Positions 17,547 through 25,986 of a stretch of 40,391 nt of DNA are shown here, one piece after another. Position 1 is the stretch's first letter, and the number at the start of each line of letters is the position of its first letter. Origin of the DNA: Paludibacteraceae bacterium (GTDB lineage Bacteria > Bacteroidota > Bacteroidia > Bacteroidales > Paludibacteraceae); the NCBI GenBank assembly GCA_029974315.1, contig JARKSE010000031.1:1-40391 (forward strand). The letters are read 5' to 3'. Position numbers and translations under genes: made by a program. Below the pieces are notes generated by a model that ran no database searches, was not told the origin of the DNA, and saw only the letters and a program-made list of their open reading frames with translations.

Positions 17547-18818
17547 TTAGACTTGCAAATAAAGTGCCTGTTTTGATATGTGGCATTGCAAACATTTATG
17601 CAAATCGCAATAGGCACGTTTTAGCTGAATGAGCGCTTGTGAGTCATATGCTGAATGCGCTTTTATACCACAATTTGCGAATCCTGAAACAATGTTATTT
17701 TGCTCTGCCGCTAAAGTACTCAACAAATCGAAAGCACGCCGTGTCAACTCCTCGTTATTATTCACCTTGCCATAATGAAATAAAAACGGTACTACAGTGT
17801 TAATCAACACATTGTCAATCGACGACTTAGAAAGTTTTTTGGACACAGATTTACTAGACTCACCAAACAGATAGTGCGTAAGCCAATAATCGGACACTTC
17901 ACATTGAAACAGCGGACGCAATTGATTATAAGAAGTTGTTTCGAGAATTTTAGAAAATAATTTACTCGACTGGTGAATCAAGGTGGCAAATTGTGCCAAG
18001 CGCACGGTAGGGAAATTAGCAGGACGAAGACGTAATAATTTCCACAACGCATAATCAATTGGTTCTAATTGATATTTGACACGCAAAAACTGATATTCTT
18101 TCTTCAATTGAACCACATAAGCGTCACTTGAGGTCGTTTGTTCCAGCAGACCTGCCTGACCAAACAGCAATGCTTCCAACTGCATCAAACTATTTTTGTG
18201 TTTTGCCAAAATCGTTAATGGCAACGATTTGGCTAATAACTCAAATGCTAACCCATTGGTTGCAAAACCAAAATTACGAGCTAAAACAATATAAAACACC
18301 GCTTCCCAATTGTTGGTGGTTTGATTTAATAAGGTTTCAATCATGTGCGTTTTCTGCTCCAAACGCTCAACCAGCAAACGATCGAGCCAATTGTAAAGAT
18401 GAACAGAAGATACTTTTCCCACATGTTGTTCACACGCAACAAATGTTTTTTGCCGCTGTAAACTTTCATACTGTTCAAACAAATGAGGAGAAAATTTTAA
18501 ACAAATTTGGGGAATTTCGCTACCATCAATACGATAAATAGCTGTGTCAATGTCAAACACTACGTGTAAAATAACCGAATTATATGCTGGATTTTGTGTG
18601 TGCTCATGTCTCAACCAATCACTCGATTTTTGATGAAATTCCACATTACCCGCCCATAATGTATTGCCTATCTTCACTTTTGCATTAAATACATCGGGGC
18701 CAGCATCGGTATTAAGTTGCCCTACATCGATAATTTCAACAGCCTCACCTTGCGAAGTTGACTGCAAAGGCGAAAACATTTTTTGAAACCACACATACTG
18801 TAAAAATTGCTCAGTCAT
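17547..18818 (-). CDS. DUF2851 family protein
   Basis: The 423-residue protein fits DUF2851, common in Bacteroidota, by its N-terminal half: FLQYVWFQKMF, the block INTDAGPDVFNA-like (here LNTDAGPDVFNAKV), WAGNVEFHQKSSDW, and YNSVILHVVFD. The middle is helical. The C-terminus carries a Cys/His cluster (YCDLHKCLQCHI) that could bind a metal. No signal peptide or membrane helix is seen. The function is not established. A TATCTTTG promoter element lies about 26 bases upstream of the ATG, and the gene is divergent from the DUF2975 operon. Confidence 0.85.
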   Translation of the reverse strand: MTEQFLQYVWFQKMFSPLQSTSQGEAVEIIDVGQLNTDAGPDVFNAKVKIGNTLWAGNVEFHQKSSDWLRHEHTQNPAYNSVILHVVFDIDTAIYRIDGSEIPQICLKFSPHLFEQYESLQRQKTFVACEQHVGKVSSVHLYNWLDRLLVERLEQKTHMIETLLNQTTNNWEAVFYIVLARNFGFATNGLAFELLAKSLPLTILAKHKNSLMQLEALLFGQAGLLEQTTSSDAYVVQLKKEYQFLRVKYQLEPIDYALWKLLRLRPANFPTVRLAQFATLIHQSSKLFSKILETTSYNQLRPLFQCEVSDYWLTHYLFGESSKSVSKKLSKSSIDNVLINTVVPFLFHYGKVNNNEELTRRAFDLLSTLAAEQNNIVSGFANCGIKAHSAYDSQALIQLKRAYCDLHKCLQCHISKQALYLQV

Positions 18819-18843
18819 AGGCTTTCGATTTAAATATCAGTCA

Positions 18844-18877
18844 CAAAGATAATTGTTTTAATATGTTATCTCACAAA
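18844..18877 (-). promoter_or_regulatory. Promoter of the DUF2851 gene
   Basis: TATCTTTG is on the minus strand at 18851-18844, with TTTG at 18877-18874. The 22-base spacing is slightly long. The intergenic region is AT-rich and divergent. Confidence 0.5.
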
Positions 18878-18976
18878 ATTAGCGCAATTTTACATTACTA
18901 TTTTTCACAAGTTATGAATGACAAAACGTAAAAATAAAACGTTTCAATAAAAAAATATCGAAAAACGATAAAAATA

Positions 18977-19008
18977 TTTGGTTATTCAAAAATTAATCAC
19001 TTCCTTTG
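18977..19008 (+). promoter_or_regulatory. Promoter of the DUF2975-HTH operon
   Basis: TTTG (18977-18980), 20 bases, then TTCCTTTG (19001-19008), one mismatch from TAnnTTTG. The leader to the ATG at 19040 would be about 25 bases. Confidence 0.5.
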
Positions 19009-19039
19009 TAGCGTAAACCATAAATACTTTTAACCCCAA

Positions 19040-19705
19040 ATGCGTATGAAACGTTTTAAAATTCTATCTACCTTGCTTTTAGTCAGTTTTTTAATAGCTG
19101 TTTTTCAAAGCACAGTTATGTCTTTTGTTGAAGGTTTCAATTTAGGATATGGCATTGCCTCTTTTGAACTCGAGAACCATGTACAATCTGAAACATTTAC
19201 CTATTTGGATTTAAAACCTAAAACAGATGACATTACACCAAACACACACAACATCAAGGATAGCACGGCGCTTTTTCTCATACCAACAAAAGCATCAGTT
19301 GTGGCTTTTTATCCTGAAACCCACCAAAAATCTGTGGCCGAAATCGCTATTTCTGTTGTGAACGGCTTACTAAATTTAGGAATTCTTGTCTGTTTTGTCT
19401 ATGTTTTGGTGATATTTATTAAAATTGTTTTATCGTTTCGTCGCTCCGAAGTGTTTGAAGATATAAATATCAAACGTATCAATATTATTGGTATTGGTTT
19501 TTTAGTGCTTGGAGCACTGAGCAGCGCTTGGCAAGGTTTAAGCATTTTTATGGCACGGCAAGCCATTGAATTGACTGATTACACTATCAGTTACGCCAAT
19601 ATTATTGATTGGGACGACATCGTTATGGGATTAATTATTTTACTCATGAATGAGGTTTTGCGTTTAGCAACTGGATATAAAAAAGAGCAAGATTTAACTA
19701 TTTAA
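19040..19705 (+). CDS. DUF2975 family membrane protein
   Basis: The 221-residue inner-membrane protein has about four helices (roughly 9-28, 103-128, 147-167 and 193-212), with a polar extracytoplasmic loop between the first two. This arrangement, and the small YozG-like HTH gene 18 bases downstream, match the widespread DUF2975-HTH pair, whose membrane partner is thought to sense or sequester. The cognate signal is unknown. ATGCGTATGAAA offers two starts three codons apart; the first is used here. Confidence 0.8.
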   Translation: MRMKRFKILSTLLLVSFLIAVFQSTVMSFVEGFNLGYGIASFELENHVQSETFTYLDLKPKTDDITPNTHNIKDSTALFLIPTKASVVAFYPETHQKSVAEIAISVVNGLLNLGILVCFVYVLVIFIKIVLSFRRSEVFEDINIKRINIIGIGFLVLGALSSAWQGLSIFMARQAIELTDYTISYANIIDWDDIVMGLIILLMNEVLRLATGYKKEQDLTI

Positions 19706-19723
19706 TAGCAAGAGGAAACTACT

Positions 19724-19927
19724 ATGTCAATTATTGTGAATTTAGATGTAATGATGGCTAAACGAAAAATGTCACTCAATGAACTATCAGAAAAAGTTGA
19801 TGTGACACCCGCCAATCTCTCGATTTTAAAAACAGGGAAAGCGAAAGCCATTCGTTTTAGTACACTTGAGGCTATTTGTGAAGCCCTCGACTGCCAACCC
19901 GGCGATATTTTAGAATATGAAAAATAA
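19724..19927 (+). CDS. Small Cro/C1-type HTH transcriptional regulator (YozG-like)
   Basis: The 67-residue protein is nothing but an HTH_XRE domain: VMMAKRKMSLNELSEKVDVT, then SILKTGKAKAIRFSTLEAICEALDC, ending QPGDILEYEK, as in YozG-type regulators. There is no ligand domain, so control probably comes from the DUF2975 membrane partner just upstream. The likely targets are its own operon and perhaps the M16 protease gene 38 bases downstream; neither can be shown from sequence. Confidence 0.92.
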   Translation: MSIIVNLDVMMAKRKMSLNELSEKVDVTPANLSILKTGKAKAIRFSTLEAICEALDCQPGDILEYEK

Positions 19928-19965
19928 CTTATAAACAACTTTTTAATCACTTTATTAAAACAATT

Positions 19966-22914
19966 ATGAAGACAAAAATTTATGCATTGATTATTGGCTT
20001 ACTTACGCTGGTGACGAGCCTGTTTGCACAGCAAGATCCAAGCAGAGGTTTGACTCAATACAAGTTGGAAAACGGTTTAACCGTTTTATTGTGGGAAGAT
20101 CATAATCAACCCGACGTGCACGGACGCATTGTAACCCGTGCAGGAGCACTTGATGAGCCTGCTAATTATACAGGTTTAGCTCACTATTTAGAACACGTAT
20201 TGTTCAAAGGAACCAAAAACATCGGCGCACTCGATTGGGAAAAAGAGAAACCTTTGTACGAAGAAATCATCAAACTGTATGACCAATTAGTCGCTACAAA
20301 AGATGAAAAAATGCGTGCTGAATTGGTTAAAGTTATCAATGAAAAATCAATGGAGGCTGCTCAATATGGCGCAACAGATGATTTTTCAAATTTAACGGAA
20401 GGTATGGGTGGCGAAGGTTTAAATGCGTTTACTAGCTATGATTTAACTGCCTATTTCAATAACTTCCCTTCGTTCCAAATGGAAAAATGGTTAGAATTAA
20501 ATTCAGAACGTTTAATGGATCCTGTATTCCGTTCTTTCCAAGCTGAATTGGAAAATGTGTTCGAAGAATACAACATGTATCAAGATGATAACAATACGCA
20601 TATTACAGAGTTTTTGTTCGACAATTTGTACAAAGGACACCCTTATTCACGCGATGTGATTGGTACATCTGAACACTTAAAAAATCCAAGCTTAAGCGCA
20701 CTGATCAATTTTTTCGAAACATGGTATGTGCCTAATAATATGGCGTTAGTTTTGGTTGGGAATTTTGACACAGAAACCGTAAAACCAATGATTGCTGAGA
20801 AATTTGGTCGCTTAAAAGCCAAGGAATTACCAGAACGCCCAACTTACAATCCTACTACATTCGAAGGGAATCCTAAAGTTTCAGCTAAATTAGGTTATTA
20901 TCCTCAAGTTGTTTGGGGTTACAATGGTGTGAAAAAAGGAGATAAGGATGAATTACTCCTAGATTTTACGTTGTCATTGCTTAATAACGAACACAGCACA
21001 GGTTTACTCGATAAACTGATGTTGGACGGTGATATTCAAATGGCTGTGGCATACAATGATGCACGTCGTGATTTAGGGCGTGTTTTAGTGATGGCTGTAC
21101 CTTATTTTGATATTGCACAAAATATGTACGAATCAAATAGTGCTACTGAAAAAATCATCATGAAAGAGGTGGACAAACTCAAAAACGGCACCTTCGAAGA
21201 TTGGCTTTTTGAATCAGTAAAAGCACAATTTTTACAGTCGTATAAAGTTATGTTCGAAAGACTTTCGTCGAAAGTTGAAATTTTAACCTATGCGTTTGCT
21301 TACAACGAACCTGTCGACTCTTATTTGAAAATGAATGAACGTGTCAACGCCATCACGCGCGAAGACATACAACGCACTGCACAAAAATATTTAAACGGTA
21401 ACCACATTACAGTAACAATCGAAAAGGGAACGCCTAAAAAGAATAAATTGAAAAAACCAGACATCAAACCTTTAGACCCTCCCAAAGGTGTAGAGACAGC
21501 TTACGCTCAAAAAATTAAGGCGATGCCTATTGGTAACGTAGAAGAAAAGTACAACAATTTTGATGATGTCAAAAAAGTAAAACTTTACAAAGATGTTACG
21601 TTATTCAGTTCTGAGAATAAAGTAAATGATGTATTTACATTGACTTTGAAATATGGCGTTGGTACTGAAAAAATGCCAAAATTAAAATATGCAACCGCTT
21701 TGATGAATACCGCTGGTGCCTTACCTGATGTTGAAGCACAGACTTTACGTCGTCAGTTTAGTGAACTTGGTGCATCCTGTTCTTATGGTGTTACAGGTAG
21801 CTATTTTTACATTCAACTAACTGGTGATGAAAAAAACTTAGCTGAAATTTGTAAATTAATGACACGCCAAACTTTGTTCCCAAAATTGGACAACAAACAG
21901 CTGGAACACATTATTGGTGGAGAACTCAATTCACGTATGATAGAAAAGAAAAACCCAGATATGCTATCAGATGCTTTAATGGAATATGTTCTTTACAAAG
22001 ACAAGTCAGAATATATTGACCGTATCGACGTGAAAGATATGTTCAATGTCACAGTTAATCCTGATGGCGATGTATCAGTAAATTATCTTTTAACTATTCC
22101 TGAATTAACAAAAGCTATTATTGATGCAACAAGCTATGAGTTAGATATCCACTTTGTTGGACAAACACCTGTTGAACAAGCTGCTGAAATATTAAAAGCT
22201 AATTTGCCTTTGAAAGAAGGTTTGACAAAAAGTGAATCTCCAATCATCAGAGACCGCGTAAAATACGACAAGCAAACCACCATCTATTTCTTGCCAAACA
22301 AAGAGGTACAACAAGCTAAAATTTACTTCTATGTTAATGGTCAACCTTATGACATTGCAGAAGACGTAGATTACGATGCGTTTAATCAATATTTTAGCGG
22401 TGGTTTCAGCGGATTGGTTATGAACGAAATTCGCGAAAAACGCTCTATGGCTTATACAGCTTATGGTCAAATGGTAACACCTCCTGTAACTGGAAAAGAT
22501 ACTTATTTGATTGGTTATGTTGGTACGCAAGGCGACAAAGTTGCTGATGCTGTAGATGTTTACATGGATTTACTAACTAATATGCCACTCTATCCAGAAC
22601 GTTTGGATAACATTAAAACCTATTTACGCCAATCGTCATTAACAAATAAACCTTCATTCCGCGAAGCAAGTTTTGTATTTGATGCATGGCAAAAACTAGG
22701 GTACACCGAAGACCCAGCTAAAATAAATATGCCAAAAATTGATGATTTAAAATTTGAACAAATCTCCAATTTTTACAACAAATATATCAAGGACCAACCT
22801 ATTGTTGTTGTAATTACTGGTGATGCCAAAACAATCAATTTGAAAGCTATTCAAGCTAAATGGGGTAAAGTGACTAAACTAAGTCCTTCACGATTATTCA
22901 AAGGAGGATTTTAA
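19966..22914 (+). CDS. M16 family zinc metalloprotease (insulinase/pitrilysin type), exported
   Basis: The 982-residue protein has a signal peptide (KTKIYALIIGLLTLVTSLFAQ) and two M16 halves. The inverted zinc motif HYLEH is at 73-77, followed by LFKGT, and the third ligand is probably one of Glu200/201 in ENVFEEYNM. The second half (about 530-960) lacks the HxxEH motif, as in the inactive half of pitrilysin-like enzymes, but keeps the R/Y-type segment REKRSMAYTAYG. It likely degrades peptides in the periplasm or at the outer membrane. It follows the HTH gene by 38 bases and ends with a strong terminator. Confidence 0.95.
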   Translation: MKTKIYALIIGLLTLVTSLFAQQDPSRGLTQYKLENGLTVLLWEDHNQPDVHGRIVTRAGALDEPANYTGLAHYLEHVLFKGTKNIGALDWEKEKPLYEEIIKLYDQLVATKDEKMRAELVKVINEKSMEAAQYGATDDFSNLTEGMGGEGLNAFTSYDLTAYFNNFPSFQMEKWLELNSERLMDPVFRSFQAELENVFEEYNMYQDDNNTHITEFLFDNLYKGHPYSRDVIGTSEHLKNPSLSALINFFETWYVPNNMALVLVGNFDTETVKPMIAEKFGRLKAKELPERPTYNPTTFEGNPKVSAKLGYYPQVVWGYNGVKKGDKDELLLDFTLSLLNNEHSTGLLDKLMLDGDIQMAVAYNDARRDLGRVLVMAVPYFDIAQNMYESNSATEKIIMKEVDKLKNGTFEDWLFESVKAQFLQSYKVMFERLSSKVEILTYAFAYNEPVDSYLKMNERVNAITREDIQRTAQKYLNGNHITVTIEKGTPKKNKLKKPDIKPLDPPKGVETAYAQKIKAMPIGNVEEKYNNFDDVKKVKLYKDVTLFSSENKVNDVFTLTLKYGVGTEKMPKLKYATALMNTAGALPDVEAQTLRRQFSELGASCSYGVTGSYFYIQLTGDEKNLAEICKLMTRQTLFPKLDNKQLEHIIGGELNSRMIEKKNPDMLSDALMEYVLYKDKSEYIDRIDVKDMFNVTVNPDGDVSVNYLLTIPELTKAIIDATSYELDIHFVGQTPVEQAAEILKANLPLKEGLTKSESPIIRDRVKYDKQTTIYFLPNKEVQQAKIYFYVNGQPYDIAEDVDYDAFNQYFSGGFSGLVMNEIREKRSMAYTAYGQMVTPPVTGKDTYLIGYVGTQGDKVADAVDVYMDLLTNMPLYPERLDNIKTYLRQSSLTNKPSFREASFVFDAWQKLGYTEDPAKINMPKIDDLKFEQISNFYNKYIKDQPIVVVITGDAKTINLKAIQAKWGKVTKLSPSRLFKGGF

Positions 22915-22930
22915 TCGCTCTTTTAAAATA

Positions 22931-22965
22931 AAAAAGGCTGCAACACACCATATTGCAGCCTTTTT
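22931..22965 (+). terminator. Rho-independent terminator of the M16 gene
   Basis: AAAAAGGCTGCAA (22931-22943) pairs with TTGCAGCCTTTTT (22953-22965), with a 9-base loop. The A-run on the left makes it potentially bidirectional. Confidence 0.94.
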
Positions 22966-23044
22966 ATTTTTACATCACACATCTATTAGATACTTTTTGA
23001 CTATTTATAACCTTATTTTGTATAGAACTTTCAAAAAAAAATCT

Positions 23045-23052
23045 TATTTTTG
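23045..23052 (+). promoter_or_regulatory. Promoter -7 element of ndk
   Basis: TATTTTTG is an exact TAnnTTTG match 28 bases upstream of the chosen ndk start. The nearest upstream TTTG (23017-23020) is 24 bases away, longer than usual. Confidence 0.45.
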
Positions 23053-23080
23053 TCTCCCGACCTATTTTAATCAATATTTT

Positions 23081-23542
23081 ATGGAAAAAACACTCGTCAT
23101 CATCAAACCTGGCGCTGTTCAGCGCGAATTAGTAGGAGAAATCATCAAGCGCTTCGAACGTAAAGGACTCAAATTATGTGGACTCAAAATGATTCAATTA
23201 GATGATTCTATTTTAGCAGAACACTACAGTCATTTAGTTGATAAACCATTTTTTCCCCGTATCGTAAATTCGATGAAAGCTTCTCCTGTTATTGTTTGCT
23301 GCTGGGAAGGTTTAGATTGTGTACAAGTTGTACGCAACATGACTGGCGTAACCAACTCTCGCAACGCAACTCCGGGTACTATTCGTGGTGACTTTGGTAT
23401 GAGTATGCAAGAAAATATTATTCACACTTCCGATTCTGTTGAAAACGCCGTGATTGAGTTAAACCGTTTCTTTAAACCTGAAGAACTATTTAATTATTCT
23501 AAAGTTGGTCACAGCTTTTTATATGCAACAGACGAAAAATAA
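23081..23542 (+). CDS. ndk: Nucleoside diphosphate kinase
   Basis: It transfers the terminal phosphate from ATP to nucleoside diphosphates through a phosphohistidine. From the ATG at 23081 it is 153 residues: MEKTLVIIKPGAV at the N-terminus, RNMTGVTN, ATPGTIRGDFG, and the active-site His115 in NIIHTSDS. The frame is open for 28 more codons upstream, but those residues are outside the family and would overlap the promoter element, so the later start is used. Its stop overlaps the next start (TAATG). Confidence 0.97.
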   Translation: MEKTLVIIKPGAVQRELVGEIIKRFERKGLKLCGLKMIQLDDSILAEHYSHLVDKPFFPRIVNSMKASPVIVCCWEGLDCVQVVRNMTGVTNSRNATPGTIRGDFGMSMQENIIHTSDSVENAVIELNRFFKPEELFNYSKVGHSFLYATDEK

Positions 23543-24432
23543 TGGGTGATTTTAAATTTTTTCTTACTGGCTGCCTCTTTTTGTGCGGATTATTTAACTA
23601 TTCATACGCCATCTCACCTGTTTTTGAGGACAATGATTCCATAAGTTTTTTTGAACTTGATGATATTGATGCTCACCGAGATTTTGTGGCTACAAAACAG
23701 TTTATAGATTCGATTGATATCTACAGTAATCCTGCGTGTGAATTATATAACTATTCGTGGACTTCAGAACGATTGAACCCTTATCGTATAAAAATAGATA
23801 GCTTACCCGATTCGGTTTTTATTGATTGTACTGATTTTGTTTATCCACTCCAAAGTAATCGCATAACCTCTAATTTTGGTATGCGTAGATACCGCTATCA
23901 TTACGGAATTGATTTAGGCGTAAAAGTAGGCGATACAATTCGAGCTACTTTTGGTGGGAAAGTGCGCATTGTCGATTACGAACGAAAAGGTTATGGACAT
24001 TACGTAGTTATCCGCCACAACAATGGATTAGAAACCGTATATGCTCACTTATCAGAAGTTTTGGTGGATATCAACCAAACTGTCACAGCTGGCGACATCA
24101 TTGCTTTAGGAGGAAATACGGGACACTCGACAGGACCTCACTTACATTACGAAATACGATTTTTAGGAAACGCTTTCAATCCAACAAAATTGATTGATTT
24201 TGGAACTAAGCACCTTCGCAAAAAAGAGTATTATATTACAAGAAAGGACACTTATAGTCATTCACAAGAACTTAAAGCGCTTGCACAGGCACGTTACCAC
24301 AAAGTAAAACCTGGCGACAATCTTTCCAAAATTGCCAGACGCTATGGAGTGACTGTAAAACAACTCTGTAGATTAAATAAAATTAGCACAAATACAATTC
24401 TCAGAGTTGGAAGAAAAATACGCTATAGATAA
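23542..24432 (+). CDS. M23 family peptidoglycan endopeptidase with C-terminal LysM
   Basis: This is a secreted cell-wall hydrolase or activator. The 296-residue protein has a signal-peptide-like N-terminus (FFLTGCLFLCGLFNYSYA), an M23/LytM domain at about 105-220, and one LysM at about 252-296 (YHKVKPGDNLSKIARRYGV). The zinc ligands His120, Asp124 (YHYGIDL) and His202 (HLHYE), and the catalytic His169 (YAHL), are all present, so it should be active. LysM after the peptidase is the reverse of NlpD order. It is coupled to ndk and lpd by TAATG overlaps on both sides. Confidence 0.93.
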   Translation: MGDFKFFLTGCLFLCGLFNYSYAISPVFEDNDSISFFELDDIDAHRDFVATKQFIDSIDIYSNPACELYNYSWTSERLNPYRIKIDSLPDSVFIDCTDFVYPLQSNRITSNFGMRRYRYHYGIDLGVKVGDTIRATFGGKVRIVDYERKGYGHYVVIRHNNGLETVYAHLSEVLVDINQTVTAGDIIALGGNTGHSTGPHLHYEIRFLGNAFNPTKLIDFGTKHLRKKEYYITRKDTYSHSQELKALAQARYHKVKPGDNLSKIARRYGVTVKQLCRLNKISTNTILRVGRKIRYR

Positions 24433-25775
24433 TGTTTGATTTAGCTATAATTGGAGGAGGTCCAGCTGGTTACACTGCAGCCGAACGCGCTGCTCAACGT
24501 GGTTTGACTGTTGTTTTATTTGAAAAAAAACAATTGGGTGGCGTCTGTTTAAATGAAGGCTGCATTCCTACAAAAACACTACTCTACAGTGCTAAACTCT
24601 ATCAAAACGCTCAAACAAGTTCAAAATACGGTATCACGCTAGACCTTTTAGCGTTTGATTACGAAAAAATAGTCGCTCGAAAAAATAAAATTGTGCGTAA
24701 ACTCAATGCTGGTATACGTGCAAAAATGAGTGAAAATAACATTACCGTAATAAACGGCGAAGCTGCTATAAAAAAGGCTACTACGCACATTGAAATAGTT
24801 TGCAACAATGAATTAATTGAAGCAAAAAACTTGATTTTAGCTACTGGTTCATCTCATGTCATTCCACCTATTAAAGGATTGGATTCTACGTCTTTTTGGA
24901 CAAACACTGAAGCGCTCGAAATTAAATCTGTTCCAGAATCGCTTGTTATTATTGGTGGCGGAGTTATTGGATTGGAGTTTGCTGGGTTGTTTAATACGTT
25001 TGGCACTACCGTCACAGTCATAGAAATGGCACCAGAAATTTTACCGGGAATTGATTCTGAAATTGCCACTTTGCTACGCACGGAATATGCCAAAAAAGGA
25101 ATTACATTTCACATCAATGCGCAAGTTCAAGAAGTAACTAACCAGAATGTTATATTTGCCACCAGCGAGGGGACAGAAAGCATCGCTGCTAACCAAATTT
25201 TATTATCGGTTGGGCGCCAACCTTATCTTGAAAACTTAGGATTAGAATCAGTTCTGTTAGAACGTTTTCACAAAGGAGTTGCCGTGAATCTTCACATGCA
25301 AACCTCACACCCTCATATTTATGCCATCGGTGACATTACAGGATTTTCAATGTTAGCTCACACAGCTTCACGCGAAGCTGAAGTTGCCATTAATCATTTA
25401 TTAGGAATTGACGACGAGATGAATTACGGCGCTGTTCCTGCTGTGATATACACCAATCCTGAAGTTGCTGGAGTTGGTGCTACAGAAGATGCGTTGAAAG
25501 CTAAAGGAAACAAATATCAAGTAGCAAAATTGCCCATGACATTTTCAGGACGTTTTGTTGCAGAAAACGAAGGTGGAAATGGGTTATGTAAACTTATTTT
25601 CAACGAGCAACAGCAACTTATTGGAGCACACATGATTGGAAATCCCGCATCAGAATTAATTGCTATTGCGGCCTTAGCTATAGAGCAAGAACTGACTCTT
25701 GAGCAATTTAAAAAGCTGATTTTCCCCCACCCCTCTGTTGGTGAAATTTTCAAAGAGACGCTCTTCTCACTCTAA
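24432..25775 (+). CDS. lpdA: Dihydrolipoyl dehydrogenase (E3)
   Basis: This flavoprotein reoxidises the dihydrolipoyl group of 2-oxoacid dehydrogenase complexes or of the glycine-cleavage H protein. The 447-residue chain has the FAD motif IIGGGPAGYTAAERA, the redox disulfide Cys39-Cys44 in GGVCLNEGCIPTK, an NAD motif VIIGGGVIGLEFAG, the AIGDITG block, and the C-terminal catalytic His-Pro with Glu five residues later (FPHPSVGEIF; the usual HAHP reads FPHP here). The partner E1/E2 genes are not in the window. The symbol is by family. It converges on xseB with 13 bases between stops and no terminator. Confidence 0.92.
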   Translation: MFDLAIIGGGPAGYTAAERAAQRGLTVVLFEKKQLGGVCLNEGCIPTKTLLYSAKLYQNAQTSSKYGITLDLLAFDYEKIVARKNKIVRKLNAGIRAKMSENNITVINGEAAIKKATTHIEIVCNNELIEAKNLILATGSSHVIPPIKGLDSTSFWTNTEALEIKSVPESLVIIGGGVIGLEFAGLFNTFGTTVTVIEMAPEILPGIDSEIATLLRTEYAKKGITFHINAQVQEVTNQNVIFATSEGTESIAANQILLSVGRQPYLENLGLESVLLERFHKGVAVNLHMQTSHPHIYAIGDITGFSMLAHTASREAEVAINHLLGIDDEMNYGAVPAVIYTNPEVAGVGATEDALKAKGNKYQVAKLPMTFSGRFVAENEGGNGLCKLIFNEQQQLIGAHMIGNPASELIAIAALAIEQELTLEQFKKLIFPHPSVGEIFKETLFSL

Positions 25776-25788
25776 ACTTACACAGGTT

Positions 25789-25986
25789 TTAAGCTTCAAT
25801 AGAAGCTAGCATTTTTTCAATAGCTTCATCTGTTGTGTGAAGTATCTCCTTACAACGCTGTACAAGCGCAGTTGCTTCTTTTACTTTTGCCGACAACTCA
25901 TCAATGCTTAATTCGTTGCGTTCCAATTGTTTTACAATTGTGTCGAGTTGCGACATAGCTTCCTCATAGGTTATTTCTTTTTTCAT
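25789..25986 (-). CDS. xseB: Exodeoxyribonuclease VII small subunit
   Basis: XseB is the small helical subunit of ExoVII, which degrades single-stranded DNA. The 65-residue protein begins KKEITYEEAMSQLDTIV and has LERNELSIDELSAKVKEA, the family's conserved two-helix pattern. Its ATG overlaps the xseA stop by 4 bases (ATGA), the expected arrangement for stoichiometric synthesis. Confidence 0.95.
   Translation of the reverse strand: MKKEITYEEAMSQLDTIVKQLERNELSIDELSAKVKEATALVQRCKEILHTTDEAIEKMLASIEA

Noticed and set aside
18128-18541. A 137-codon plus-strand frame inside the DUF2851 gene
   Set aside because: It is antisense to an intact conserved gene, with odd composition and no family likeness.
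22997-23080. 28-residue N-terminal extension of ndk
   Set aside because: It is outside the NDK family start and overlaps the TATTTTTG promoter element.
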